Shown here piece by piece: positions 1 to 10,869 of a stretch of 27,615 bases of DNA. The stretch is from Isoetes engelmannii (taxonomy: Eukaryota; Streptophyta; Lycopodiopsida; Isoetales; Isoetaceae): contig JAANSK020073353.1 of the NCBI GenBank assembly GCA_011763485.2, positions 1 to 27,615 on the forward strand, written 5' to 3'. The notes below the pieces were generated by a model, which ran no database searches, was not told the DNA's origin, and was given only the letters and a program-made list of their open reading frames with translations. The stretch's first letter is position 1. The number at the start of each line of letters is the position of its first letter. A program made the translations under genes and the position numbers.

Positions 1-552
1 TCGGTCCTTAACCAGTCCTCTGTTTGGCTTCCTTTCTTCCTTCCCTTTGTTTCAGCGTCCAAATCCAGAATTCCGCTGCCAGATTTATGCACCCGGCTCC
101 CGAATCTCATTCCCGTAAGTTTTTCTTCCATAGTTCCGTGTAGACAGAATTGATCTATAATTATATTGTGAAGTAAGTTAGATATTTCCAAACAGATCAA
201 AGGATCAGGATTATAATCTTCAAGGCTTTTGCGTTGCTTATCCATTTTTGCAGCTAGTTGAACCCAATGGAAGATTCAACAGGTCCAATTTAAGTCCAAT
301 TTGTATGGTAACACGGAGTTGCTAGAATGATGGTAAGCAGCCTAATATTGGGCAAAATAAAAGCTGGAAGAAGGCAGGAGCTCGGAATAGCAGGGAGGAA
401 AAGAAATGTCATCCAATGTTTTGGAAACATTTCTCTTTTCTGGATATGTGGGGCGTAATGTGGCCCACATACAATAGTTGGCGCTAGATCAGAGTGCATC
501 TTAATGACTGAATGTTTTCCATCATCGAGAAGTATCAGTTTCCAGGCGCACA
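1..552 (+). other. VPS54 5' leader with a leader intron
   Basis: A pyrimidine-rich stretch at 1-114 ends at a consensus donor (CCC|GTAAGT at 115). A T-rich acceptor (TTTTTGCAG) ends at 253, so a leader intron of about 139 bp is likely, with leader exon 2 at 254-552. The transcription start lies at or before the window edge. Leader exon 2 holds several upstream ATGs: 267 (8 codons), 305 (6 codons), 327 (43 codons, ending 458), 406 (24 codons), and 512, whose frame runs to 700 and overlaps the VPS54 start. Either the leader represses translation or part of it is removed by a further intron. GTAAGC at 333 and TTCCAG ending at 545 would serve as its ends. Confidence 0.6.
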
Positions 553-1431
553 ATGGAGGCTACCACCTCCACTGACAGTACATCAATTGATTTATGCCAA
601 ACACCTTCAAGAAAGAAACAAGATATGGCAGCTCTATATGCTGTTTCTAGCTCAAAGAAGAAACAGTCTTTCCACGTGCAAGGTGGAAATGCTGAGTTAA
701 CACCAGAATTTGATCCTAATGCATACAGTGCAGGCCAGAGCTTGTCATCCATATTGAATAACCCACATGGTAAGAGTGCAGACTCATCATGGGGTGCCTG
801 GTTCTCTGATACATCTTTAGAAGCAGCACCACCACTGCCATCTAAAGCCCTGCCTGAAGTCTCAAGATCTGATTTTCAGTCCTACCTAGGATCTATTTCA
901 GAGCCTTTCAGCCGGTTTGTCGATGTCAGAGAGCATGCAAATTCAGAAGAGAGCGAGCTGTTGCATCCTGATGATAATACACAGGCGCAATGGAAGGGCC
1001 AGGGAGAAGAACTTGTGGCTTGTCTTCGGGAAATTCCATCTTTATATTTTGAGGAAGATTTTGCATTGGAAACTGGATCTACATTCCATGCGGCATGCCC
1101 ATTTTCGACCATTCCACAAAATATGATGCTGCAAGAAAAGTTGTCTCATTATCTAGACATTGTGGAAGTTCATCTTGTAAGGGAAATCTCTGCAAGATCA
1201 GACTCCTTTTTTGAGGCACAATGTCAGCTTGAGGAATTGAATGAAAAGATTGCGCAAGCCTGTTGCCAGATCGGGAAACTAAAATCAACAGTACATTTAC
1301 TGGAATCTGATCTAGTCGATTCAGCCAGGAACGTACAAAAGCTTAATATATCACGCGACAATTTACTCGCATTGCATCACAAACTAAAGCTTGTCACTTA
1401 TGTCAATCAGGCTGTCTCAGCTCTCAGGCTT
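553..1431 (+). other. VPS54: VPS54 coding exon 1: N-terminal region and coiled coil
   Basis: This exon encodes residues 1-293 and ends in phase 0 before GTACGT at 1432. Residues 1-50 are polar and low in conservation. About 55-85 hold the plant VPS54 block with SLSSILNNP and an SSW motif. About 150-190 hold the LREIPSLYF block that opens the conserved N-terminal domain. About 190-293 are predicted helical and coiled-coil (SHYLDIVEVHLVREI onward), which in GARP subunits assembles the N-terminal helical bundle with the other three proteins. Reading past the donor reaches a stop at 1465-1467, so a transcript retaining intron 1 would encode only this N-terminal part. Confidence 0.9.
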
Positions 1432-4400
1432 GTACGTATCTTTCTCATGGCTCCTGCTGCTTGTTAGATTTAGTGAATGAAAATGTATTTTTATTTCTTA
1501 GCTCTTACAGGTTGAAGCTTGTTTTAATGTCTCTCTGGTTTGTAATCGTCTATGTATACCGTATGCAGGAGATTTTAAAGATTTGTCTCATTAGTCTGTA
1601 GATGACGTCAAAATCATCAGGTGTGCTGTTTGAAGAGTCACAAGTCTGGAGGCATGTGAAGACATAGAATTATTTAAATTAATGAATGCCCCTGATAGCC
1701 TTTTAGCTTCCAGCCAAAACTCTGTTTCTGAAAAATTTGACACCAGGTCAACATCAAATAGACCGGCCAAAAGTCAGTAAATAATGTATAGGCACATGAA
1801 TTGTAGATTTTTTTCTGGTATGCTCTATTATATCTAGCCACTATTTTCTCATCCGATTCAGCTGAGAGGTGGAGACGCAGTTTAAGAGAGCAGAATTTGT
1901 TCTTGCGTGGCTTGATGTGCTATGGTGCATCATGTTCAGAAAAGGCGACCGAGCAACCTGTGCTATTTTTCTCCGTCCAATTTTTCAAATGCTTTTACAC
2001 ATAAAAAGAGTTTTTAGGTCATGCGTAAGTTTGTACGTCTCTTAGTTAGTAGGGCGTACATTCTTTAGTCACCTGTGTATATAGAGCTTCTATTACAAGC
2101 TGAAAGTTATTTGCTAGTTCATGCCCATAACTTATCTGGAGTAACTTATTTATGATTTTGTTTTATTAACGTTCAAGTAGTCATTTGGTTTACTTGACAT
2201 TCTAGTGTCGACTCTTGTACAACAGCTTGTTGCTGCCACAGACTGTGCAGGTGCTCTGGACGTGATCGACGATTTACAACAATTGTTGGTGAGTATCTCC
2301 TTTAAGAATAATAGAGCTTGATTAAGTTTGTGAGAAACAAGCTCTTGTCACCATAAATACTAAACTGCCCTGTTTCATGTACTATTAAATGAAAATAGCA
2401 GCTTTGTTAAAATTCATTGACCTTTTGGTTGCTAGAAAGGTGATGAACTTGTGGGTCTGCACTGCTTTCGTCATCTGAATGAGCAACTAGCAAATGCATT
2501 GGATGCAATAAATAGGTAAAAGAAAGTTTCTATCAGCAAAAAATTTAAGCACATATATCAAGACTTCATGATTACTTGCTTGTATATACAGCATGCTTGC
2601 AGCAGATTTTGTTCGGGTGGCTGTCCATGACATGAGAGACCTAGAAACGTCTTCTGTTATGTCCATTCTCAATGTGGAAGAACAATCTGCAATTACTCCC
2701 GAGGTAGTTCAACTACTTTATTCATTCTTCATTTGGACTTTTCACATTGTTGGGAGAAAAATGCTTTTTGGAATGTCTTTCAAGTAGGAAAACTATTTAT
2801 TGCTCCCAAGTCACACATGAAGTTTCTTACTGTTAGAAATCTGCCAGATTTAGAGGTTTGCTGCTTATGACAGTTGGTTTGTGGCAGGTCAACTAAAAGC
2901 TTGGTTGGTCATGGAAAACCTAATGGTGATGAATTAATCTGTGCAGGTTGAAGTGATTGAGGAGGAAGAAGCAAGCATTCGTGAACTCCTCTTGCCATTT
3001 GTCATTGGCTTGTTGCGAACGGTGAGCTCTTAACTTTCCTTGTTGTAGATTGGTTCAAATCTTCATACTTGCTTTGACAATAGACTCAACACTATAAACT
3101 AGGGCATAAAGTACGTGCACAATACTATATTCTCTTTCCTCTGTTCTATCATAAGAGGAAATAAGGAGGTTTACTTGTGTAGTGTAACGTGCCCATTTCC
3201 AGTCGATTCTCAACCATTTATTGGGTTGTATAGTTTATTTCCTGTAATGCAACTTTAACAGATGTTTGAATGGAGGTTGTTCTGCCAAGCTAAAGGCAGC
3301 TTAGCCTCTGTGAAGAGTGGAGTATGATAAAGGCTACTCCCTGTCTTAAAAGTTTTGGTTCTGAAACAAGGTGCATGTATGTTATTACTCAAGGAGTACC
3401 AAAGGTGCAGCATTAAGGAAAGTTGTTTACAAGCTCTAAATTGCTCACATGAAGTCATAGCTTCTTGCAGTTCACAAGCTATATTGATTGGACATGAGAG
3501 TCATGTGCTCTTGACTTGTTCAGCATATGTACCCACTCGGGAAAGATCTATTAGCAACAAAATATTCGTACAGGAAAATTGCAGTAGGCATATTAGTACT
3601 AAGAAACTTGTGGCCGCACAAGTGCATCTTTCCTCTTTGTACATAAAGCAAAATTCCTGTATAGCCCATTATTCCGCTATCTATGCCCTCACCGGATGAT
3701 TGTAATAAATGCAAATTCAGATCCTTTTTGATGGCAGAAAGAGGGAAGTTGTGCTACAGTATGAAAGTGCTCAACACCAGAGAGCAATTAGCTGCACTGC
3801 AGCTTGATGTTGGGCATGCCATTTTTTAAGCATGCAGAATGTAGCCAGATAGATGAGAATCTTATTTTCCAATAAAGTACGCGCTTATTATTTCAGTAAT
3901 GATGAAACCTTACAAGGTGTAAATCCTACAATAACAGCAGGTTACAAAGCTGCATGTTTATAAAAGCCGTTGCCAGCTGCAATTGAAAGTCGGCATGTTA
4001 GTTTACTGTCCACACAAGAAGAGATAAGCATTGTTTATGGTTTGCACCACCAGATTGAGGAAGCATTGACATGCATGTGGGATTGTTTCCTCCTCCACTT
4101 CATGAGCTTTTATATGTATTTCTAAGCCCCATATTCGGAAAGTATCTTCCATTCAAGGCCCTAGTTATATTGTTGTTGTTATACATTGTCATCACACTAT
4201 TCCTTTGTCAGTTACATTATTACAGTGGAGATTTTTGCTGTATCTGCCTTCTTAGTAATAGCACGCCCCAGAAGAGCACGAGAAACGTTTTGAATGTGTT
4301 GAAGTTCCTTATACTTAGTTTGCTATAATGGCACTTCATTTGTTAATCTTCAACACTACTGGGGGATTGCATTGAAGTTGCTTACCTTTCCGATTGTCTA

Positions 4401-7400
4401 ACAAGCATAATTTTATATACTTGTTTTTTTAGTTCATTGTCATATAAATATGATGCTCTTGATCTTTTTTATCCCAAAAAGGGCACCCTTGAAAATTTCG
4501 AGAAATTAAAGCGGCCAGAAAAGTAAAGACAACAAGACTGGCATCACCTCATACTTCTAGCCAGTGGCTAGGAAAAAGTCAAAAGTTTTCTAATTTCAAT
4601 GTTTCAGTTTCTCTTTTTTTTTTTCCTTTTATGCACACAAGAGTACATGATTTGCTGTAATAATTAGTCTTGTAGACCCAAGTAGTCATTTCTAGACGTT
4701 AATATAATTGATCTTTCTTTCTACAGTCAAGATTGCCAGCGGTACTGAAGGTTTACAGGGATACTTTAATTATGGATATCAAAGCTGCAATCAAGACTGT
4801 TGTGGCAGAGCTGCTTCCTGTGCTTCTTACAAGGACATCGGATCACGAATTGCCCTCAGGCGATCGTCAAACAGAATTGGAGAGTAAGATAAACCGACTT
4901 TTCAGGAACATATAGATGATTGCAATAAATAAAATGTTTGGAGACGTTTTAGGATGGGATAACTTCATGTTGTTTGCCATGTATTGTTCTGCCTTCACAC
5001 TTATTAAAAAAAGGAGAATCTCTAATGGGGCCAGCTAATGGCGCCAGCAATGGTTTTGGAAAAGTTATGTGCCTTAAAACAGAAAACTTGTTATTGATGG
5101 TATAGGTCCCTGCATTGGCATGCTATTGTTATCAATGGATTATTTTGTTTGAGGTGGTCATATTGTTGATTGAACTCTTGTTACAGTTGGTGGCCTATCA
5201 CTGGCAACGAAGTTGCGTACTTTGTCATCTGAAAAATTTGTATGCCTCCTTGAAGCTGTCTCCAGAGTTGTAAAGGTCTGCATTCCATTCTTACGTTTGT
5301 ACTTGTAGCTTGTTGGTAATGAGGACAGAAGCTCAGAATCAGTCACCAGAAGCCTCTGTCAACACTTATTTCCAGCTTCTTTTGCATAGCTTCCTTCTCT
5401 CTCTAATTAGCATACCATCTTTTAGCAAAGAACAAATTGATGAGTGCTCTCCAATGAAGAAGATTGCAAAACTCACATTTCTAATTCATTGAAATGCTGG
5501 CCGGCAAAAGTTTGGAGAACGAAGAAAGTATGAAATTATAACAGACCATGTGCAGATGAACTGGATCAATGGAGCATGGTTGTTGGCTTCTTGATTTGGG
5601 TCACAAATGGGAAAATCAACGCCAAGGCTGCATAGAAGCTCCTATAGGTTTTTGGTGAAAACCCAACTTTGATGTTGTTGCTTGCTTATGGAATCAGGAA
5701 CATCAGCGGCCTCATTTTCGTGGTTATGGTTCTTTAATGCGAGAATATAACTTCTGGTGATAAAATTCATACGAGTTTCTTGTTATTATTATAGCCAGTT
5801 TCCTAGCTTTGTTTCTGCTAGCTAGTTACACCAAGCACATTTCCACTGAGCCCTTTTAGGTTTCTAAGCAGCCTGCATCCACATTTATTACCTTTGAGCA
5901 TTGACATGAACTGCTTTATATGCAGAGGCGATTGGTAAGAGCAGCTGAGGTCAGACATGTGATTGAACAAATCATTGGAGGCCTACAAGGAAGTTATGCT
6001 GCGGCTGCAGTGGCAGCAGCATTTGCATCAGGTGCAGCTGCTGTGGCGGCTGCAGAAGCCGCACAGGAGGAAGAGCAAAGTGCACTTTATATAAAGTCTG
6101 GCAAACTTGAGCAATCAGCAAGCCTCACAACTATCACAACTCAGGGAAATCCATCATCTACCATCTCGAAGCAGTTCAGGTAAATGAAAAGTTGATACAG
6201 ATTCGTAAAATCAGATGAGTTGATACTGCCGCTAGCAATGCAAGCGCATTATGCTTGTTTTTTGTCAGTTTTAGTTTTCATACTTAACTGTCTTTCGAAA
6301 AGCCTTAAGCTCTTTTGATTTGATGTTGCAGGGCTGATGTGTTGTCTGAAAATACCGAAGCTGTTTGTGCCGCATGTGATGCTGCACATGGCCGTTGGGC
6401 CAAACTCCTCGGTGTGCGGGCACCTATTCACCCAAGGTTGCGCTTACAAGAGTTTGTAAGCATTTATAATATAACACAGACATTCATTTCTGCCACAGAA
6501 AAGGTAACGATATCTCAAGTTCACTTGTATAGCATAATTTGACTTTGTTGACGAGCAAAGCTTGCTCATTAGATAAGATGTCCTTTGACATTTAGGTTGG
6601 TGGACGTTTGGGATACAGCATTCGCGGTGCTTTGCAATCTCAAGCAAAGTCTTTTGTTGACTTTCAGCATAACGCCCGTGTGAGTAGCATATACAGACTG
6701 TTTGCTTGCAAGCGAGTTGTGAGGATTTGTCCAAGCATATACACGATTTGTTTAAATTGCTAATATACCGGCTGTCTTTATACCTGGCTTATTAACGATG
6801 ACTGTCTGTGCCACAGGTCTCAAAAATGACAGCAGTGCTTGATCAAGAAACATGGGTTGCGGTTGATGTCCCTGAGGAGTTTCAAGAGATTGTGAGCAAA
6901 CTGAGCCATATTGATAGTCCTGAGGAAGATGGCGTTACAGATGGGCACAGTGCGATTACTGATAAGGGTGGTGATAAATTAGAAAATGGATCAATCAATG
7001 TCAAGCCGGATGCACAGGGAACTGTGAATGGGCATGAAGTGTCTGAAAAACAAGCAGTTAGTTTGGGTGAAACAGCCGAGTTAAAAGTTGAAGCTCTAAA
7101 TGGGCCAAAGGTGGATGCAAGTCCCAAGCATAAGAAAGTGCGGGAGAAGTCATCAATAAAGTCACTTCATCTCCACGGTGTTAGTTACCATATGGTGAAC
7201 AGGTTAGTGATATATTATAATCTTATCCTTGTAGTTCTTCCTTAACAGGCTTTGATCATTGGATACAGTGCCTTGATTTTGCTCAAGATGCTAATTGAAT
7301 ACGTGGATGTGAGCAATGCTTTGCCAACGTTAGCAACAGAAGTTGTTCATCGTCTTGCCGAGATACTGAAGGTTTTCAATTCTCGAACATGTCAACTTGT

Positions 7401-9955
7401 GCTTGGTGCTGGTGCCATGCAGGTATATCTTGTCATGGTGGTTGTGGCCAAGCTTATAGAGTTTCTTCTTTATCACTGATAATACTTTGTCTAATGATAG
7501 GTCTCTGGACTCAAATCAATCACTGCAAAGCACCTGGCTCTGGCTTGCCAAAGTGTCAACTTTTTCTATGTTCTTATTCCTGGTATAGTGACAGCTTTTG
7601 CTTTTTTCAAGTCTCCAAGCTAGCTGGGTGGATTGCAAATAACTTTTGTAGTATGGCCCATCGCTTATTAGATTGTAACTGCGGCGCAGGTTCAGACCAT
7701 CCCGTCTATTTTCGTGTATGGTTGTAAAACTCCCAGACTGGCAATAATGAACTAGTGGAACCAGATCTTGACTTTATCTGCCGCTTCAATAAAATGTAAA
7801 CAATCTATGCCGGATTGCAATTGTACTTTAAGGAGCTAAAGGTTAAACTAATTATGTTTTATTGGGAATTTAAATGCCCTCATTATGTATCAAATTTTCT
7901 ATTGCAAGATAATCTTCTTAATGTTTATTTCTCTTCCGCTGATTCTTGCCCTATTGGCAGCCTCAGTCTCTTGCTGGTTCTTGCCCGCTGGTTCACTATT
8001 GGCAGCCTGAGTGTCTGATAGTCCAGGCATGTAGCACTGAAGAACCTTGGAACAGCCTTTGCTTGACTTCATTCTGGACTTCTTAAACCGAAATCAAAGC
8101 ATGTGGATTAGTAAAATGAAGAATTTCATTATACTACAAGTTGGCTTGCTGTTGCCAAATAGCAATGACCTTCAAGATAAGTTATATCTGGAAGAGACAT
8201 AAAGCTTAAACAGGATGGTAGAAAATACAATCAGAATTCTGGACCTTCATTTTCGGATAGTCTTGAGCAAAACTGTAGTCTGGAATATTTTTGCACTATT
8301 TTCATTTTAGCTTAGATTGGTCGGGAGGGATGTCTTTAAAATCTGCAAGTAACCTTTTTTTGCTCTGACTTCTGGAATAAACAAGATATTTTGTCAATTA
8401 TTCTTACCCTTTTCCATTTAGCAATGCAGAGATCAAGAAGGTGATTTCAGTGTATATACCAGAAGCAAGAAAATTATTATTGTTAACAGAAATTGATCGT
8501 GTTGCTCAGGTACATGACACGATTCTACCCAAAATTAGAAAACTTTCTTGTTTCTCAATTTTGTTTTGCTGAGATGTTAGTACCCTGCCAGGAAAAAGCC
8601 ATGGTTTAGGAAACAATTAGGACAATCACATATATACCGTATTGGCAGAAGAAAACAAAGCTGTAAATTGTCAAGATATGATATTCACCATTCATTTATT
8701 ATTGAAGTTTTAAAGCAACAACAGTTCTTACACCAACTAGTAGCTTTTTGCTGAAATTATTTTTGGTTATCAACTGGTCCCTAGATTCTTATTAATACAC
8801 ACTATGCTTGGGGTACCCTCTCTTAAAAAAGTTCATGACAAAAGCATTTAGAGTGCTTTTGGAGGCTTTAGTTTTTGCATCTTCTCATTCCAGGTTGTTT
8901 CTTTGCTCCATTTATTTGTCTGGGGTAGTATGGAATAATTTAGATGAAAATAATTTCGCAGTATGGCATTATTGGGAAACATAAGATTTAGTTTCTTAAG
9001 TACGTCCTCTCAATACATTTATCCAGGACTATAGGTTGCACAGAGATGAAATATATTCCAAGTTGGTGCAAATCATGAAAGAAAGGCTTTTAGTACACAT
9101 CCGCTCATTACAACAATTTACCGAGACATGGAATCGACCAGACGATGATATGCAACCTAGTCAATTTGCAAAATCATTGACCAAGGTACGATGATTTGTC
9201 CATTTATGTTGCATTTGAGAGATATAAATTTGTACTCGTGCTAATAATGCCTTATATTTTAGGAGGTTGGAGTTCTACATAGGGTGCTTTCTCCAATTTT
9301 ACAAGAATCTGAAATACGCTTAATATTTACGTGAGTTGTCTCGCCTGTTTCCTGGTCTTTATGAATTCATGCAATTATCTTTGCTTCTTTCTATGTGCTA
9401 TCATTTTGGCCAAAAAGTGGAGTGTTAGAAATACTGCCTTTTTGCTGATGGTAAAATCAATGGCACTCTATGTGGAAACGGGAAAGGATTTAATTGAATA
9501 AAAGATGTAAGTTTGGGTTTGAGGTCTAAGAATTGTCCTTCAAAATCGCAAAGGCGCCTAATTTATATCCTTTACCTCATGCATGGTTGAATGCAGAAAC
9601 ACTATTTGTACTATTTTGGCAAGACAAAGACATTGAGTACACCATTTTCTGATCTCTATATTTCCTAATGCAGGAGAGTTGTTGCATTATTTCATTCTCA
9701 GCTTGCAGATGCATTTTACAAACTAGACCTAACAACTCCTCAATCCAAGAAAAGGTATTATTGGCTTGTCGGCATGTGATATTTTTGTGGATCTAATAAG
9801 ATATTTTGTCATTATATAGATTATACAGGGATGTACATCATATTTTGTCATCTTTACGTGGGCTGCCAACTGAAATTACTGATGCCGAGGACAGTGGCCA
9901 AAGGACGGGGCAGCTTGATGAGTTTTTAGTCCAAATGGAGGGGATCGAAGAATAG
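553..9955 (+). CDS. VPS54: VPS54, GARP complex subunit (18 coding exons, complete)
   Basis: Vacuolar protein sorting-associated protein 54. With VPS51, VPS52 and VPS53 it forms the GARP tether, which captures endosome-to-trans-Golgi vesicles. Hand-spliced exons: 553-1431, 2226-2288, 2436-2515, 2592-2703, 2947-3021, 4727-4883, 5187-5275, 5926-6179, 6332-6503, 6596-6679, 6817-7202, 7269-7422, 7501-7582, 8430-8509, 9027-9185, 9263-9330, 9674-9754, 9820-9955. They total 3,111 nt, giving 1,036 residues plus TAG. All junctions are GT-AG and all phases agree. The translation can be followed from end to end against Arabidopsis VPS54 as I remember it, including SLSSILNNP, LREIPSLYFEEDFALE, LVREISARSDSFFEAQ, GRWAKLLGVRAPIHPRL, CQLVLGAGAMQ and GQLDEF. 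The 553 ATG is the first in frame with this homology. Identification is very strong. The exact start codon and the minor splice choices rest on reading, not on transcripts. Confidence 0.96.
1432..2225 (+). other. VPS54 intron 1
   Basis: This is a 794-bp T-rich intron with donor GTACGT and acceptor ACAACAG. I see no gene, repeat or RNA structure inside it. Confidence 0.85.
3022..4726 (+). other. VPS54 intron 5, the longest (1,705 bp)
   Basis: The donor is GTGAGC and the acceptor TTTCTACAG. The sequence is T-rich with stops in all frames. The longest open frames on the + strand (3355-3699 and 4071-4328) show no recognisable domain and no homology-like pattern, so I treat them as chance. An AATAAA-type motif near 3705 could act as a cryptic polyadenylation signal. 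I see no terminal repeats suggesting an inserted transposon. Confidence 0.8.
4884..5186 (+). other. VPS54 intron 6 with clustered AATAAA motifs
   Basis: This 303-bp intron has donor GTAAGA and acceptor TTACAG. Near 4924-4934 it carries overlapping AATAAA signals (AATAAATAAAA). Reading through the donor ends the protein at a TAG at 4912-4914, after RLFRNI. Use of these signals would give a short transcript ending here. Confidence 0.6.
5276..5925 (+). other. VPS54 intron 7 (650 bp)
   Basis: The donor is the weaker GTCTGC and the acceptor is TATATGCAG. I see nothing else in it apart from T-rich intron sequence. Confidence 0.8.
5926..6179 (+). other. VPS54: VPS54 exon 8: alanine-rich segment
   Basis: This exon encodes residues 486-570 and ends in phase 2. 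It opens with RRLVRAAEVRHVIE, which aligns with the LVRASEVKKAIE stretch of Arabidopsis VPS54. An alanine/valine-rich run follows at about residues 510-530 (AAAAVAAAFASGAAAVAAA), then an acidic EEE and a polar linker. The Arabidopsis protein, as I recall it, has a shorter alanine-rich run here (VAAAIAVGAVAAETAQ). The run therefore probably grew in this lineage by expansion of GCN codons. The mixture of GCT, GCG, GCA and GCC codons argues that it is not a very recent repeat slippage. Confidence 0.85.
7203..7268 (+). other. VPS54 intron 11, unusually short (66 bp) with a decoy acceptor
   Basis: The donor is GTTAGT. The acceptor that keeps the frame is GATACAG, ending at 7268, and it gives the conserved VNSALILLKM. 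An acceptor with a better pyrimidine tract (TTCTTCCTTAACAG) ends at 7248, but its use leads to an immediate TGA. Sixty-six bases is near the lower size limit for plant introns, and 46 would be below it. That may be what forces the downstream choice. Confidence 0.75.
7583..8429 (+). other. VPS54 intron 13 (847 bp) with tandem acceptors
   Basis: The donor is GTATAG. Two acceptors lie 8 nt apart. CCATTTAG ends at 8421 and would cause a stop after seven codons. CAATGCAG ends at 8429 and keeps the reading frame (PEIKKVISVYIPEARK). Inside the intron, an imperfect direct repeat (TTCTTGCCC and CTATTGGCAGCCT) occurs around 7940-8010, and an AATAAA motif lies near 7787. Nothing else stands out. Confidence 0.7.
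8510..9026 (+). other. VPS54 intron 14 (517 bp)
   Basis: The donor is GTACAT and the acceptor ATCCAG. The sequence is T-rich intron with no further feature seen. Introns 15 (9186-9262), 16 (9331-9673) and 17 (9755-9819) likewise hold nothing beyond splice sites. Confidence 0.8.
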
Positions 9956-10198
9956 TATTTATCTTTGAATGAGTATCAGGTCTGGTGTTGAAAGCATGGC
10001 CTTGAATTCTAATCAGATGATTAAAGAAGGCCTGGAACGCCCTATCTCAGGGCAAAGTTAGCTGGACGACATCTGGGAGCTGTTTTTATGCATATTGGCA
10101 TTGTTTATTGTGCTCTCTGCTTACTATTTTTGACGGAGATATGATTTATAACGAGAGCACGTCCTTACCAAAGCTCATTTAGGTAGGATAAACCAAAG
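9956..10198 (+). other. VPS54 3' untranslated region and downstream spacer
   Basis: This follows the TAG at 9953-9955. There is no perfect AATAAA in the next 200 bases; T-rich and TTTATTGT-like stretches near 10,080-10,130 would be the usual degenerate plant context. The 3' end of the transcript cannot be placed by eye. Confidence 0.4.
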
Positions 10199-10800
10199 TT
10201 CTGTGGACGATTTAGCAGAATCATGCATAGATTTGAGAAAGCCAATGATGTCATTACAGAACAAATACTTTTCTATACAGCTGAATAGGTTGATTGAGAA
10301 AGATTTTGATTTGAGGTCAGTTCATAAAGCTGCTCACATTGAGCATCCTCCTGTAATATTTCCGAGTTGTAAATTAGTAACCTCGTCATTATTGAATGTG
10401 AGTCGGGGTTATTACAAGGTAATCTGAATCAGCACAAGACTGTGATACCATAACAATGATTTGTGAATCAATCCAATGACAGATCTTGATAATGTGTAAC
10501 AGTTGATCCAAAGAAGCATAATAAAATATAGAAGGCAAATAACAATGGATTTATGGAGAAAAAACTATCTACAAGCATAATATTTTCTTACTTGACTTGT
10601 GTGTGATCTATACTTTGGTCTCCAGTATCTAGAGGACGAATCATTCTATGCCACGGACAACAATTTATTGGACGTAAGTTTATACTTGGTCTTAAGTGAA
10701 TATTATAGCGGTTTTAGTTGGCCTGCAATATATGTTTTTTCTAGAAGTACAATAAGAAATGTGAAGTATATTGATCGAACTAGTTAATTTAGAGATGGAT
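10199..10800 (+). other. Two possible orphan exons, unrecognised
   Basis: There is a stop-free stretch at 10203-10427 ending ...SRGYYK before a GTAATC donor near 10,420. About 200 bases later, a segment flanked by TCTCCAG and GTAAGT (about 10,626-10,673) reads YLEDESFYATDNNLLD. The spacing and splice signals look like two exons of a gene, but I recognise no domain and find no further exons downstream. It could be a captured or decayed gene piece, or chance. Confidence 0.25.
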
Positions 10801-10869
10801 GATATGTGGAATTATTTGCATTACACTGATGGACCATAGATGTAAAGATGCATGTTACGTGAATAACAC

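Larger units (their letters stand above)
6817..9955 (+). other. VPS54: VPS54 exons 11-18: variable linker and VPS54-like C-terminal domain
   Basis: Exon 11 (6817-7202) begins with the conserved MTAVLDQETW and DVPEEFQ blocks. It then carries about 85 residues of charged, low-complexity linker, the fastest-evolving part of the protein. The VPS54-like domain starts at YHMVN near residue 780 and continues as SALILLKMLIEYVD, NSRTCQLVLGAGAMQ and VSGLKSITAKHLALA through exons 12-14. Its helical C-terminal part (HRDEIYSKLVQIMKERL, then TREVGYLHR-like TKEVGVLHR) fills exons 15-18. This C-terminal region is the part known in yeast and mouse VPS54 to bind endosomal membranes. The protein ends GQLDEFLVQMEGIEE. 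Confidence 0.88.

Noticed and set aside
553-1467. A stand-alone 304-residue gene
   Set aside because: The last 11 residues come from reading into intron 1. Homology continues across the GTACGT donor into 2226-2288.
3355-4328. Nested genes in VPS54 intron 5
   Set aside because: The open frames are short, low in complexity and without domain character.
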